DNA of 64,000 bases from Thermosphaera sp. GTDB taxonomy: Archaea; Thermoproteota; Thermoprotei_A; Sulfolobales; Desulfurococcaceae. This document shows positions 49,859 through 58,263 of the stretch, piece by piece. The notes under the pieces were generated by a model, which saw only the letters and a list, made by a program, of their open reading frames with translations, was not told the origin of the DNA and did no database searches. The position numbers and the translations under genes were made by a program. Position 1 is the stretch's first letter, and the number at the start of each line of letters is the position of its first letter. Location: assembly GCA_038827615.1 (NCBI GenBank), contig JAWBNK010000001.1, forward strand, positions 806,290 through 870,289, given 5' to 3'.

Positions 49859-50494
49859 CTATTTTTGCCCGCTAGCTCTTCCCCTTTTTTTCTCGAATAT
49901 GGATGAAACCTTCTCTCCTGTACATTTCTCAAAACCCTTTAGAATTACTCCGTACCTCTGCTGTAATTCGCATATAAAATCCTCTGGAACAATAGCCACG
50001 GCATTCCTACTCGTCTGTATCGAGTATGACTTCGATAAAAGAGGGGAGACAACCCCTTCTTCAACAATAACGTCTAGGTAAACCGGGAGCCTCGTCGTGT
50101 TCACGTAACCTCTTTGTCTCTTAACCCCGTATTTGTCAGTAAAAATTTCCCCAACCTTCAGTCCATCAAGACAGACTCCTTTGTTATCACATTCAATAGG
50201 TTTTATATCTTCCTCGAGAACCTTGTCGAGGATATCACTCTCTAATCCATGCAGAAGTTCCTTGCTCTGGCTTTCTAATGAGGGCTCTTTCTTGCCGCTG
50301 GTTTCCCGAGTTTTCAATTGCTTGCTATGAGCATCCAGTAGGCTTAAAACATGTTTTACTATATCGTCTTCCACATTGGAGTGCGTTTGTGGCTCTTCTT
50401 TCTTCTGGGGGGCGCGACTCTCATCAATATTTTTTTCTGACTGTTTGAAAAACTCAGTCAATTTTCTATTTCGCGGTTTCTCCTTAGACGGCAA
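49859..50494 (-). CDS. Hypothetical protein with N-terminal PIP-box-like motif
   Basis: 211 residues, no recognised family. Residues 9-16 read NRKLTEFF, which fits the PCNA-interacting peptide (Q-x-x-L-x-x-F-F) except for Asn in place of Gln. Residues 17-95 are charged and low in hydrophobics, probably disordered. The C-terminal 110 residues look folded (CDNKGVCLDGLKVGEIF, then VYLDVIVEEGVVSPLLSKSY). The TTG at 50494 is the start. A replication or repair adaptor is a reasonable guess only. Confidence 0.55.
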   Translation of the reverse strand: MPSKEKPRNRKLTEFFKQSEKNIDESRAPQKKEEPQTHSNVEDDIVKHVLSLLDAHSKQLKTRETSGKKEPSLESQSKELLHGLESDILDKVLEEDIKPIECDNKGVCLDGLKVGEIFTDKYGVKRQRGYVNTTRLPVYLDVIVEEGVVSPLLSKSYSIQTSRNAVAIVPEDFICELQQRYGVILKGFEKCTGEKVSSIFEKKRGRASGQK

Positions 50495-50547
50495 CGTCTC
50501 ACATTATTAATATGATGTTTCCAAAGTAATTTAAATCGGTGAGTATT

Positions 50548-51051
50548 TTGCAGTTAACACCTAGAGGCTTGCTGGTACTTTCCATTTTCCTTCTGGTATT
50601 GTCGATTATTTTTTCACTAATTGGGAGCCTCGAGACTGTCCAAATGGTTGAGAGAGAGAAAATTATTTACGTTAACGAAACCTCGTACTATACACTTTCG
50701 CTTCTTCTTCGAGAAAACATCATCTCAGAAGCTAGAGGCGCGACCATTTCCATTACAAACGAGGGAGGGGCATCCGTTGAGATAATGGTTTTCTCCAACG
50801 AGACATTGCTTTACCATGTTATCCTGAACCCTGATGAGTTGAAAACATTCCACTTAAACGGAACCAATCTACAATATAACGTGATTAGATTGTCATCTAA
50901 TGGAACCCTAGTAAGATTGTCTTTCACGCTCGAAATCCCATCGATGCCTTTCACTGAATTCTCTATTGCATCACTAATCGTACTGATCATTGGAACCGTG
51001 CTATTGATTCAATACGTTGCTGTTAAAATCAGCTTAAGAACCGAAAAATAA
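50548..51051 (+). CDS. Membrane protein with extracellular domain, unknown
   Basis: An N-terminal membrane helix (LLVLSIFLLVLSIIFSLIG), a 95-residue beta-rich loop with several N-glycosylation-type sites (NET, NGT), and a second helix near the C-terminus (FSIASLIVLIIGTVLLIQYV). The family is unknown. GGTGAG four bases before the TTG at 50548 sets the start; a GTG at 50539 is in frame. It ends 33 bp before the tRNA gene. Confidence 0.6.
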   Translation: MQLTPRGLLVLSIFLLVLSIIFSLIGSLETVQMVEREKIIYVNETSYYTLSLLLRENIISEARGATISITNEGGASVEIMVFSNETLLYHVILNPDELKTFHLNGTNLQYNVIRLSSNGTLVRLSFTLEIPSMPFTEFSIASLIVLIIGTVLLIQYVAVKISLRTEK

Positions 51052-51060
51052 ATATAAAAG
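51047..51060 (+). promoter_or_regulatory. TATA box of tRNA-Lys
   Basis: AATAAATATAAAAG lies 25-30 bp before the 5' end of the tRNA and overlaps the stop region of the upstream gene. Confidence 0.55.
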
Positions 51061-51084
51061 CACCTTGCATATTAGAGAAGCTTG

Positions 51085-51158
51085 GGGCCCGTAGCTCAGC
51101 CTGGTAGAGCGGCGGGCTCTTAACCCGTAGGTCCCGGGTTCAAATCCCGGCGGGCCCG
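51085..51158 (+). tRNA. tRNA-Lys (anticodon CTT)
   Basis: A 74-nt cloverleaf. The acceptor stem GGGCCCG pairs with CGGGCCC and is followed by discriminator G; the D arm is GCTC/GAGC. The anticodon stem GCGGG/CCCGT holds loop CTCTTAA with anticodon CTT, and the T arm is CCGGG TTCAAAT CCCGG. There is no intron and no encoded CCA. All stems are GC-rich, as expected at high temperature. It reads AAG lysine codons. Confidence 0.97.
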
Positions 51159-51187
51159 CTACTCTTTTCTTAAATGGTGGTGGATGA

Positions 51188-52087
51188 TTGCTTAGAAGGT
51201 TGTTCCAGGAAAATAGTGGCTTAGAAATTTTCATTATACCTGGAACATCGTTTCTTTACACTTCCGATTCAAGGACTTTAATAATGGCTGATTTACACCT
51301 GGGTTTCGAGGAGGCAGTAGCGCGAGGATTGGACTATACTTTGAGGGGTGGAAGTAGCTACTCCGCCATGTTTCTCCCACGTGTTCAATTTAAGAAAATC
51401 ATAGAAACTTTGGAGAATGTTCTAACACGTGTCAAGGTTGATCGTGTAATCATAAACGGTGACTTGAAACATGCTTTTGATAGGTTGTTAAGACAGGAAA
51501 AATCAGAGGTCCGCGAACTCATCAGGTATCTGAGGAATGCTGACATAGATGAAGTTGTTTTGATAAGAGGAAATCACGATAATTTCATTAAAAAGATAGT
51601 TTTAGAGGAAGGTGGACGAATTTACAACGCCTTAAGCTTAAATATGAACGGAACCCGTTTATTCATAACCCACGGCCACGAGTATTTCCCCATAGATGAA
51701 CATGACATCATAATTATTGGACATGAACACCCTAGCATTAGGTGCTTCGGTGGACGAAGATACCCAGTTTTCCAAAAAATCCCGATAGATCATGGGAAAT
51801 GGATCGTAATTCAACCAGCTACCGGTCCATATCACCCGGGCACTCTTGTTACACCTGATCCCGCGAATTACTTATCACCCTATGTGAAAAAATCAAGACT
51901 TCTTCATAAATCAAGGGTGATTCTCTGGGTTGAGTTAGAGAAAAACAGCGAAATGGTGGATCAATTCTCTTCAGTCATCGACTCGCCCCTAGTTCGAATC
52001 GATAGGATTAATTTCGGGGAGAGAGAGTTCGGCATAATAGAGTTCGCAGATTTAGAGACAACAATGTTATTCTGTATGTATGAGTGA
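51188..52087 (+). CDS. Metallophosphoesterase
   Basis: Calcineurin-type phosphoesterase with two metals. Motifs in order: MADLHLGF (D-x-H), INGDLKH (GD), RGNHDN (GNHD), THGHE and GHEHP. At 299 residues it is longer than the archaeal 230-residue members, with about 80 extra C-terminal residues. The TTG at 51188 follows GGTGG; the ATG at 51184 hits a stop at once. The substrate is unknown; DNA-related activity is one possibility for archaeal relatives. Confidence 0.87.
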   Translation: MLRRLFQENSGLEIFIIPGTSFLYTSDSRTLIMADLHLGFEEAVARGLDYTLRGGSSYSAMFLPRVQFKKIIETLENVLTRVKVDRVIINGDLKHAFDRLLRQEKSEVRELIRYLRNADIDEVVLIRGNHDNFIKKIVLEEGGRIYNALSLNMNGTRLFITHGHEYFPIDEHDIIIIGHEHPSIRCFGGRRYPVFQKIPIDHGKWIVIQPATGPYHPGTLVTPDPANYLSPYVKKSRLLHKSRVILWVELEKNSEMVDQFSSVIDSPLVRIDRINFGEREFGIIEFADLETTMLFCMYE

Positions 52088-52088
52088 A

Positions 52089-52146
52089 ACTCAGACAATC
52101 GACCCATCATCAAAATTGTCAGATTATGTCGGCATCAGCATCAATT
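52089..52146 (-). ncRNA. Candidate C/D-box guide RNA
   Basis: On the minus strand, in a gap between convergent genes: a C box TGATGC (52137-52132, or an equivalent copy at 52143-52138), D' box CTGA (52122-52119), C' box TGATGA (52112-52107), a 12-nt guide (52106-52095) and D box CTGA (52094-52091). The 12-nt C'-D spacing is the archaeal standard. A TATA (TTATTTAAG, 52174-52166) predicts a start near 52144, at the C box. The guide TGGGTCGATTGT would direct 2'-O-methylation of the U in ACAATCGACCCA. The weak points are the C boxes ending in C instead of A. Confidence 0.55.
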
Positions 52147-52184
52147 AATATATCGCTAACACGGTCTTAAATAATATTCGATAA

Positions 52185-52574
52185 TCAAGACTTACGGGAT
52201 TTCCTTTCAATAAATATCCTGTAGAGGCGTAATACTTCTCTACCATTAACTAACCTACCATGTGGCCTAAGGCCTCCCTTAAGGTTTCGCGGAACATGTA
52301 AAAGTTCATGTATTAGTACTTTAACTTTCTCGCCAACTGGTAGGTTATCAAACCCCTCCGAGATGACCTCGATCACATATATTGGTTCGACCCCTAATAC
52401 AAATGAATAGATTCGTGGAAACCCGTGGACCCGCGCAATCGCTCTAGATTTACTACCTACTGATCTCACTGCCACGATTCGTTTGAGATCAATATGTTGG
52501 AGTTCGGGCTGGAGAGTGGATACGATATCTTTAATCATGTCGGAAACGTCATTAGCCCAGAAATACTTAATCAT
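52185..52574 (-). CDS. Putative metallopeptidase (archaeal, HExxH)
   Basis: 129 residues with a zinc-protease motif, KVLIHELLHVP (HELLH), and a downstream third-ligand candidate in GGLRPHGRLV. This small single-domain layout is a known conserved archaeal family of predicted metallopeptidases. A beta section (YSFVLGVEPIYVIEVI) precedes the motif. The physiological target is unknown. Start ATG 52574. Confidence 0.75.
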   Translation of the reverse strand: MIKYFWANDVSDMIKDIVSTLQPELQHIDLKRIVAVRSVGSKSRAIARVHGFPRIYSFVLGVEPIYVIEVISEGFDNLPVGEKVKVLIHELLHVPRNLKGGLRPHGRLVNGREVLRLYRIFIERKSRKS

Positions 52575-52730
52575 TTACTACACCAACGATGATTGTTCCC
52601 TATATTGAGTCAATATTTTCGACTTATTAATGAACATTTTTATTCGTTGAATCCAGTATTATGGTTGTTCCATACCCTTTACAATCACTACAAGAAAACT
52701 TTCAACACTCTGATGATCACGCTTTTCACA

Positions 52731-52738
52731 TTTATAAA
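52731..52738 (+). promoter_or_regulatory. TATA box of htpX
   Basis: TTTATAAA lies about 26 bp before a predicted start near 52760, fitting the GGTGAAGGTT ribosome binding site and ATG at 52772. Confidence 0.5.
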
Positions 52739-52771
52739 GTCCTGACGAATTAATCCATCTCGGTGAAGGTT

Positions 52772-53908
52772 ATGTGGATGTTGTTTTATGATGTACCACT
52801 ATTCTTGGCAATGATTATTGCATATGCCATAGGATTTGTAGCGCTAATGTTGCTAGCTGGACTAATCGCACCTAAGGTGGCTAGGAGGTTGACTAACAAA
52901 TTCTCATTATATACGTCGATGTATCTTGCAGGTTTCATAGCGGTTTTCACGGGTGTTGCGGGATTGGCCCTGATTTCGATAGCATTGGCTGATGTCCTAG
53001 GCACAATAGTGACAGCCGCGTTCATAATTGGACTGGCATTGTTTATATTAATCATAAACGTATTCTCATATCTGTTTTCCCCGCTAATGATAAATTTAGC
53101 ATACAGAGCAACACCGGATAATCAGCTCCAAGAGATTGTCAACAGAGTCGCTGGAAAAGCTGGCTTCAAGAAGCCACCCAAAGCAGTAGTGGTCAGAGGT
53201 CCTCCAAACGCTTTCGCATATGGAAATCCAATCTTTGGGAAGTATGTAGCAGTATCATCAGAGATGCTTAGGATCACTAACAGGGAGGAGTTGGAGGCCG
53301 TAATAGGGCATGAACTGGGACACCACAAACACAGAGATAATGCGATAATGCTCTTCATGGGAATATTCCCAAGTATAATATACTACTTGGGGGTAATGCT
53401 CATAAGACTGGGCATAATAAGCGGTGCTTCAAGACTATCCAGAGACCGTAGAAGCAATGGTGGAGTATTTTTCATTCTTATTGGAATAGCCGCGGTAATT
53501 TTGAGTTTCATTGTGCAGATCCTAGTATTGGCCTTCAGCAGGCTAAGGGAGTACTATGCTGATGCTCACGGGGCCAAAGTGTCTTCACCGAGAAACATGC
53601 AACGCGCACTGGCTAAGCTACACCTTTACTACGAGTACAACGATGTTGGATACGAACGGTTATCCAATAGTAAATTAAAAGCCCTCTTTATCTATGCTTT
53701 GAGCGAAGCATTCGCGAATCCATTTTACCATTATATTCCTCCCCCGAGAGACTTTAATGTCGATGTTGATCAAGCCATTGAAGAATTGAAGAAAAAGGAA
53801 GAATCCGGGTTTAAGGAGATAATGAGCACTCATCCTCCGATACCAAAGAGGCTGCGATTCTTGGACTATGTTGGATATCGTCCCGTTAAAGTTGAAGAAT
53901 ACGTTTAA
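52772..53908 (+). CDS. htpX: Membrane zinc protease, HtpX-like (M48)
   Basis: Integral membrane protease for quality control of membrane proteins. Helices near residues 10-35, 50-75 and 80-110 lead into EAVIGHELGHHKHRDN (HELGH near residues 180-184), with the third ligand in FSRLREYYADAHGAK. Two more hydrophobic helices follow the motif. The ATG at 52772 is preferred by the ribosome binding site; a GTG at 52763 is in frame. The C-terminal 40 residues (HPPIPKRLRFL) are typical of M48. The stop overlaps the convergent gene by 4 bp. Confidence 0.92.
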   Translation: MWMLFYDVPLFLAMIIAYAIGFVALMLLAGLIAPKVARRLTNKFSLYTSMYLAGFIAVFTGVAGLALISIALADVLGTIVTAAFIIGLALFILIINVFSYLFSPLMINLAYRATPDNQLQEIVNRVAGKAGFKKPPKAVVVRGPPNAFAYGNPIFGKYVAVSSEMLRITNREELEAVIGHELGHHKHRDNAIMLFMGIFPSIIYYLGVMLIRLGIISGASRLSRDRRSNGGVFFILIGIAAVILSFIVQILVLAFSRLREYYADAHGAKVSSPRNMQRALAKLHLYYEYNDVGYERLSNSKLKALFIYALSEAFANPFYHYIPPPRDFNVDVDQAIEELKKKEESGFKEIMSTHPPIPKRLRFLDYVGYRPVKVEEYV

Positions 53909-54408
53909 CATTCTACGTAAATGGTATTGCCTCCTTTTTTCTTCAAACGCTTTATTATTCTAACTGCTTTTTTCCTACCTAAAGTTGCAAAATAGGCCTC
54001 ACGCCTATCACGTGCTGGTCTGGCTATCACGTAGTCTCCGATTACTACTATTGTTATCCCAACCCCCATGGTGTTGATTATCTCCTTTATCATCCTCAAA
54101 TCTTCAATTATACGCGAGACTTGCTCACACCCGAAAGGTATCTCTATTAAAGCTTCTTCAGTGCCTCTTTCATAGTCTAACCCATACACGATCACACTAT
54201 TGTATTTTATAGCAAAGGACTCTACTAATCTAGTTAACTCGCCAGTTACAAGGTTTGGAGTATATTGATCTAGTCCCCTGCTCATAGTATACTCTTTGAA
54301 GCCATCCAAGTCCATAAGTATAATGATACCAGGCACCATCCTGGAAAATGAATGATCAGAGTGAGCTGTAAGGTCATCATCCCTTTCCGGGTCCATGAGG
54401 CTGCCCAC
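53905..54408 (-). CDS. Stand-alone palm / GGDEF-like domain protein, unknown
   Basis: 167 residues. The fold pattern resembles a minimal nucleotide-cyclase or GTP cyclohydrolase III half: beta1 with acidic residues IILMDLDGFKEYT, then helix and a GLDYER turn in place of GGDEF, then GVGITIVVIGDYV and GRKKAVRIIKRLKKKG. If catalytic, the D-x-D in beta1 would bind metal. It sits 33 bp downstream of tbp on the same strand, but a TATA-like GGTTAAATAAAC lies between. The start is a GTG at 54408 or an ATG at 54396. Fold assignment is tentative. Confidence 0.5.
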   Translation of the reverse strand: MGSLMDPERDDDLTAHSDHSFSRMVPGIIILMDLDGFKEYTMSRGLDQYTPNLVTGELTRLVESFAIKYNSVIVYGLDYERGTEEALIEIPFGCEQVSRIIEDLRMIKEIINTMGVGITIVVIGDYVIARPARDRREAYFATLGRKKAVRIIKRLKKKGGNTIYVEC

Positions 54409-54441
54409 TTCATCACTAAAAACACATGTTTATTTAACCAC

Positions 54442-55023
54442 TTATATTTCCTCTCTCGCTCCAGCTATACATCCAAGCTCTAATAATTGTTTGCCAATAT
54501 TCACAACAGCTTTTTCTACTTCAGATTCCTCCTTTGCCCCAGTTATGACCATTTTTCCACTACTAAAGATTAAGAGAACAACTCTGGGTCCTCTCATTCT
54601 ATGAATAAGCCCGGGAAACTGCTCGGGTTCATACATGCTGTCCTCAAGAAGATAAGCGGCTTTCTCCAAGTGAACGTATGCTCCGATGTCCCCGCTCGCA
54701 ACGATATTTTGTATCTGTATCCTGGGTTTCCCGGTGACTTTGATACTGTACTTTAATAAGACTTTAATCATTCTCTTTACTGCTTCTATCAATTGCTGAG
54801 TACTTTTGGCCCCAGTGACAACCATCTTACCCGATTTGAAAATCAATGCAGTTGTTTTAGGCTTGTCTAGTCTAAATATTAAGCCGGGAAATTGATCGGG
54901 TTTATAAGTGATGGCTGGAATCCGGGTCTCTATGAGTTCGAGATCAAGCTCGTGTTCCAATATGACGGTGGCCACAATATTCTCAATTTTATAACTAGGC
55001 TTCAAAACAGTTTCTTTACTCAT
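54442..55023 (-). CDS. tbp: TATA-box-binding protein
   Basis: General transcription factor binding the TATA element. Two direct repeats are visible: [18 protein letters not shown] with [20 protein letters not shown], and [17 protein letters not shown] with [20 protein letters not shown]. Each ends GKMVVTGAK or GKMVITGAK. 193 residues with a short acidic tail fits archaeal TBP. The ATG at 55023 ([10 protein letters not shown]) follows GGGTG; a GTG at 55032 is in frame. Its own promoter has TTTATAAATAAA near 55041-55052. Confidence 0.97.
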   Translation of the reverse strand: MSKETVLKPSYKIENIVATVILEHELDLELIETRIPAITYKPDQFPGLIFRLDKPKTTALIFKSGKMVVTGAKSTQQLIEAVKRMIKVLLKYSIKVTGKPRIQIQNIVASGDIGAYVHLEKAAYLLEDSMYEPEQFPGLIHRMRGPRVVLLIFSSGKMVITGAKEESEVEKAVVNIGKQLLELGCIAGAREEI

Positions 55024-55070
55024 ATCAAACACCCATTGAATTTATTTATAAACCCCGGGTTTAAAAAAGT

Positions 55071-56759
55071 CTAAAATCCCATCAAATTCCACAGGAATTT
55101 AACAATCCATGGAGTTAGGAAGGCGTAAGAGACTAGTAGGACTGCTGATTCAACATAAGATTCTCTAAGTATTTTCTCAAGAAGGATAGCGGCGTCTCCC
55201 ATCAGTTTAACGTTCATCCTTCCCTTTTTTAAACAAATCCCTAGATCCTCCTTTAAACCATTAAAACGGTCGATATGTTCACTCAAATCTCTCGTAAGTT
55301 GCTCACTGTTATGAACTGGGATATAAGTGATGTTGGCCCTGACACCGGTTTCAGTGTGTTCATCATTAGTTAACACTTCTATTATCGCGTCATTACCAAG
55401 CTTATTCCTTAATAATCCGAGAAGAGTGTCGCGCAAGCCGGGCGCCATGTTATTTCCCCGCAACAAGAGAAGAACTACTTTTTCATGAGTCACACCTCGA
55501 ATTTGAAGGATACATACCTCGCCTTTTATGAGACCTGGAGCTTGTGTCGTAAAACAATGATGTTTTACAAAGGTGTCTTCGGGTTCCCTAGCTCTGAGTT
55601 CCTTAACGATGCTTAGAGACTCGTCGAGAGCTTTTCTTAAACCATGAAGATCTATTTCTTCCTGCCTCTCCCAATTATGGGCGTCGATAAGGATTAAATC
55701 TCCTAGACCATACTCCTTAGCCTTTAAACCGTACTCTGTTTGAAACTCGTATGGTAGGTCATCTATTCCCATTAGCGGTCGGGACACTATTAAGAATGAT
55801 ACCTTATCGAAAACTATCCCGGTCACTTCCCAGTTATTCTCAAACTTGTTTTTGAAGGCGCCATGGTACTTCAAAAATGTACTGCAATTTTCAAACAACA
55901 AAGGAGTTAGTTGTCTCAAATAGTCCTTCATGTATTTTGAAGATGCAATGTTCCTATCGTGTGAGCCGAATCCGTGGAGCAAGAAGACGTCTAATCCGAC
56001 CTTCACACAATCCTCTCTAACAAGCATGGGTAATTGACTACTTCCGGTATTCGAGAAGGGGCCGTAATGAAGATCGGTATAAATTAAGGCAAAACCGTTT
56101 GATTTAACAACATATGTTGATACGTTAGAGAAGACTCCCAACCTCTCGAAGACCTCTTCTATTTCTCTCGAACCATTGAGCCAGTTCTGCAAGAATAAGG
56201 AGCCAATATCGGGGGCCTTAAACCCGTTTATTTGCCGCCTACCCATTATTGCATAGACTAGGATATTTAACAATATTATTATCGAATAGCTCATGATTAA
56301 AGGATATATTACATCAAACATCTCTGTTGAGGAAACAATATTCTCATAAACAATTACAGTGAGGAAAGAGGGCAGGATCCCTATGATGTAACGCCACCAA
56401 GAAGTTCCATCCAAGCCTTGGAGGACAATAATGAACAATATTGCCGAAGAAACCGATGAGAGTCTCCAATCCCTGGATAAAACATAATACAGTATGGAGT
56501 AAATGAGTATAGTAAGAGACATTCCCGTTATCCTCTTCAGCTTCCAGAATACGGTTCTCCCGTGAATTTTACGATACATGACCAGGGTGAGTAAAACGAA
56601 TACCGTATTAAGAATAAACGGGACCGAACCCTTTCCCAACAAGACTACGGTTAATGAGAGTAGAAATATCATAATTAAAGTTATTAACTTCCAGTGCGGA
56701 AGAGAAAACAGTATGGAGTAGTATTTGCTCACAGCTGTTCTGGGATGATATAACCCCAC
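55071..56759 (-). CDS. DUF2070 family membrane protein
   Basis: A conserved archaeal protein of unknown role. Six to seven hydrophobic helices in the first 190 residues are followed by a long soluble domain with the family core YTDLHYGPFSNTGSSQLP, FLLHGFGSHDRNIA and LILIDAHNWE; these histidines and aspartates look like a metal site. A last hydrophobic segment lies near the C-terminus. The GTG at 56759 is preferred: GGTG lies upstream, and the codon overlaps the previous stop (TAGTG). The frame also reaches 56789. 562 residues. Confidence 0.82.
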   Translation of the reverse strand: MGLYHPRTAVSKYYSILFSLPHWKLITLIMIFLLSLTVVLLGKGSVPFILNTVFVLLTLVMYRKIHGRTVFWKLKRITGMSLTILIYSILYYVLSRDWRLSSVSSAILFIIVLQGLDGTSWWRYIIGILPSFLTVIVYENIVSSTEMFDVIYPLIMSYSIIILLNILVYAIMGRRQINGFKAPDIGSLFLQNWLNGSREIEEVFERLGVFSNVSTYVVKSNGFALIYTDLHYGPFSNTGSSQLPMLVREDCVKVGLDVFLLHGFGSHDRNIASSKYMKDYLRQLTPLLFENCSTFLKYHGAFKNKFENNWEVTGIVFDKVSFLIVSRPLMGIDDLPYEFQTEYGLKAKEYGLGDLILIDAHNWERQEEIDLHGLRKALDESLSIVKELRAREPEDTFVKHHCFTTQAPGLIKGEVCILQIRGVTHEKVVLLLLRGNNMAPGLRDTLLGLLRNKLGNDAIIEVLTNDEHTETGVRANITYIPVHNSEQLTRDLSEHIDRFNGLKEDLGICLKKGRMNVKLMGDAAILLEKILRESYVESAVLLVSYAFLTPWIVKFLWNLMGF

Positions 56760-57277
56760 TATATGACACCCTTCGACTCGAAAAGCCATACGATTCTAAA
56801 CATGACCAAGAAGCCTGTGGCAATCAATGAAGGTATTGCTCCAATCCACGATTCTAAAGATACATATACTAGGGTTGCCCCTACCAGTATTGCCACACCG
56901 GTTATTGCATGCTCAATCAGCATGTAAGCTAAAATAATTATCACCATTAAAATTAGAATAGAAATCGATGAAAATTTCGCGATACCCATAAGGCTGGTTA
57001 AAAGATACCACATAGTAATACCTGATAGGAAGCTTAGAGATGCTTTGAATATCCACCATCCAACCACAACACCGATGATGAACATTAATAGGAAAACTAT
57101 TAGGCCGCCCCCTGGACCCGAGATAATAGATGCGATGACAAATCCTACAGCCCCGAGAAATGCCCCGAATCCGACCCCAACCATTAATTTGATTACAGTT
57201 TTCCCCGCGAAGATGAGTATAAATCCATATGTAAACATGAAGAATGCGGCCACAGGGTCGATGTATAAATTATCCAT
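56759..57277 (-). CDS. Polytopic membrane protein, unknown
   Basis: 172 residues, almost entirely hydrophobic, five to six helices with glycine-rich packing (VGVGFGAFLGAVGFVIASI, then GGGLIVFLLMFIIGVVVGWW). It looks like the DUF4203-type membrane proteins but I cannot confirm that. The ATG at 57277 (MDNLYIDPVAAFF) is fixed by GGAGGAT; 14 upstream codons in frame are basic and non-native. It is translationally coupled to the DUF2070 gene by a 1-bp overlap. Confidence 0.65.
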   Translation of the reverse strand: MDNLYIDPVAAFFMFTYGFILIFAGKTVIKLMVGVGFGAFLGAVGFVIASIISGPGGGLIVFLLMFIIGVVVGWWIFKASLSFLSGITMWYLLTSLMGIAKFSSISILILMVIIILAYMLIEHAITGVAILVGATLVYVSLESWIGAIPSLIATGFLVMFRIVWLFESKGVI

Positions 57278-57358
57278 TATCCTCCGCCTTTTGAAAATGT
57301 AACGTTTCTTGTTGTGCACTAACGAGTCAAAATAATCCTAGTTGCTTATAAAATATTT

Positions 57359-58132
57359 TCAAGTTAAATCCCCGCACACGCAGAATGCCTCGTGAAGTAA
57401 ATCATTCAGGTTCTTTAAACTGCTTTCATCGTATATTGAGACCAATACGGCTCTCAATGCCCCTCTAGTCTTCTCGGCAATGTTGATCAGTTCTGGAAGC
57501 AACTCGGCTTGAAGCCCATGAGTCATCTCTCTCCCAATTAGCCCAGAGGGGTTCTCTATCAGAGTTCTAAGCACTGAGAGGTTTCGTGCCACGTCGGACT
57601 TACTTATTATCGGAACCGTTAACAATCCCGTCTTCAGTTGAATTAAAACGTACATGAACCATGATGTAACAGCATCAGGCACATTATCAATGATGGAAGA
57701 GTCGATCAAATAGGCTATGACCGTGTTACTTCTTCGAGAAATTCTTGATAGAAACTTCCTCGATTCAGGTCGGAAGATGAAGGCTTCAAGCTGTCCGGGA
57801 GTATCTATGAGAATATAGTCCCATTTCATTAGGTCTGTGAATGGTTCATCCTGCATGATATTTTGGGTAAGAGCTTCTATCTCCTCTGCAGATTTTAAAA
57901 AAGCCGCGTTGGGACCAAGCCTGTATTTCCTCATCAGATATGATAGAGTAAAGTACTTTCTTATATCAAATACAGGCTCGTAAGGCAAGTCTTCAACGCC
58001 TGGATCCAAGTTCACTGTAGCAATTTTTGCAGAAAGGTTTTCAGCAAGCCACCTAGAGTATTCAGCCACGATGCTTGTTTTACCACTTCCAGCCATTCCA
58101 GCAAAAACGATAGTAGAGGGCAACTGTCTCAC
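57359..58132 (-). CDS. GPN-loop GTPase
   Basis: Archaeal homologue of the eukaryotic Gpn/XAB1 GTPases that help assemble RNA polymerase. P-loop GMAGSGKTS (12-20), the Gly-Pro-Asn insertion in YRLGPNAAFL, G3 DTPGQ, and the base-recognition SKSD. 257 residues is typical; it should dimerise. Start ATG 58132. It lies between the DUF2070 pair and DNA ligase on the same strand. Its assembly function in archaea is inferred from eukaryotes. Confidence 0.93.
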   Translation of the reverse strand: MRQLPSTIVFAGMAGSGKTSIVAEYSRWLAENLSAKIATVNLDPGVEDLPYEPVFDIRKYFTLSYLMRKYRLGPNAAFLKSAEEIEALTQNIMQDEPFTDLMKWDYILIDTPGQLEAFIFRPESRKFLSRISRRSNTVIAYLIDSSIIDNVPDAVTSWFMYVLIQLKTGLLTVPIISKSDVARNLSVLRTLIENPSGLIGREMTHGLQAELLPELINIAEKTRGALRAVLVSIYDESSLKNLNDLLHEAFCVCGDLT

Positions 58133-58205
58133 CTAGGTTTACTGAATCTAGATAAAAAGCAGATTAATAAACCATGAATGCATAAAAATCAGATGACCCG
58201 CGACA

Positions 58206-58256
58206 CTCCGCTAACGCTCCCTGGATTGGGAGGGGATGAAGCGGGGGCTCGAGACA
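58206..58256. other. GC-rich hairpin between ligase and GPN GTPase genes
   Basis: CTCCGC (58206-58211) pairs with GCGGGG (58241-58246); inside, CTCCC (58217-58221) pairs with GGGAG (58228-58232) around loop TGGATT. On the plus strand GCATAAAAATC (58179-58189) would put a transcript start close to 58206. An ACA at 58254-58256 is 8 bases beyond the stem, which is wrong for an H/ACA RNA. It could be a small RNA on either strand or a processing/termination hairpin after the ligase gene. Confidence 0.3.
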
Positions 58257-58263
58257 GAGGAAC

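Noticed and set aside
52709-52756. TGATGA and CTGA boxes upstream of htpX
   Set aside because: They are 25 nt apart with no internal D'/C' boxes, and the htpX TATA lies between them.
53905-54408. An mCpol-type antiviral signalling polymerase
   Set aside because: The catalytic turn is degenerate and no effector gene (CARF, SAVED, 2-TM sensor) is nearby; the neighbours are tbp and htpX.
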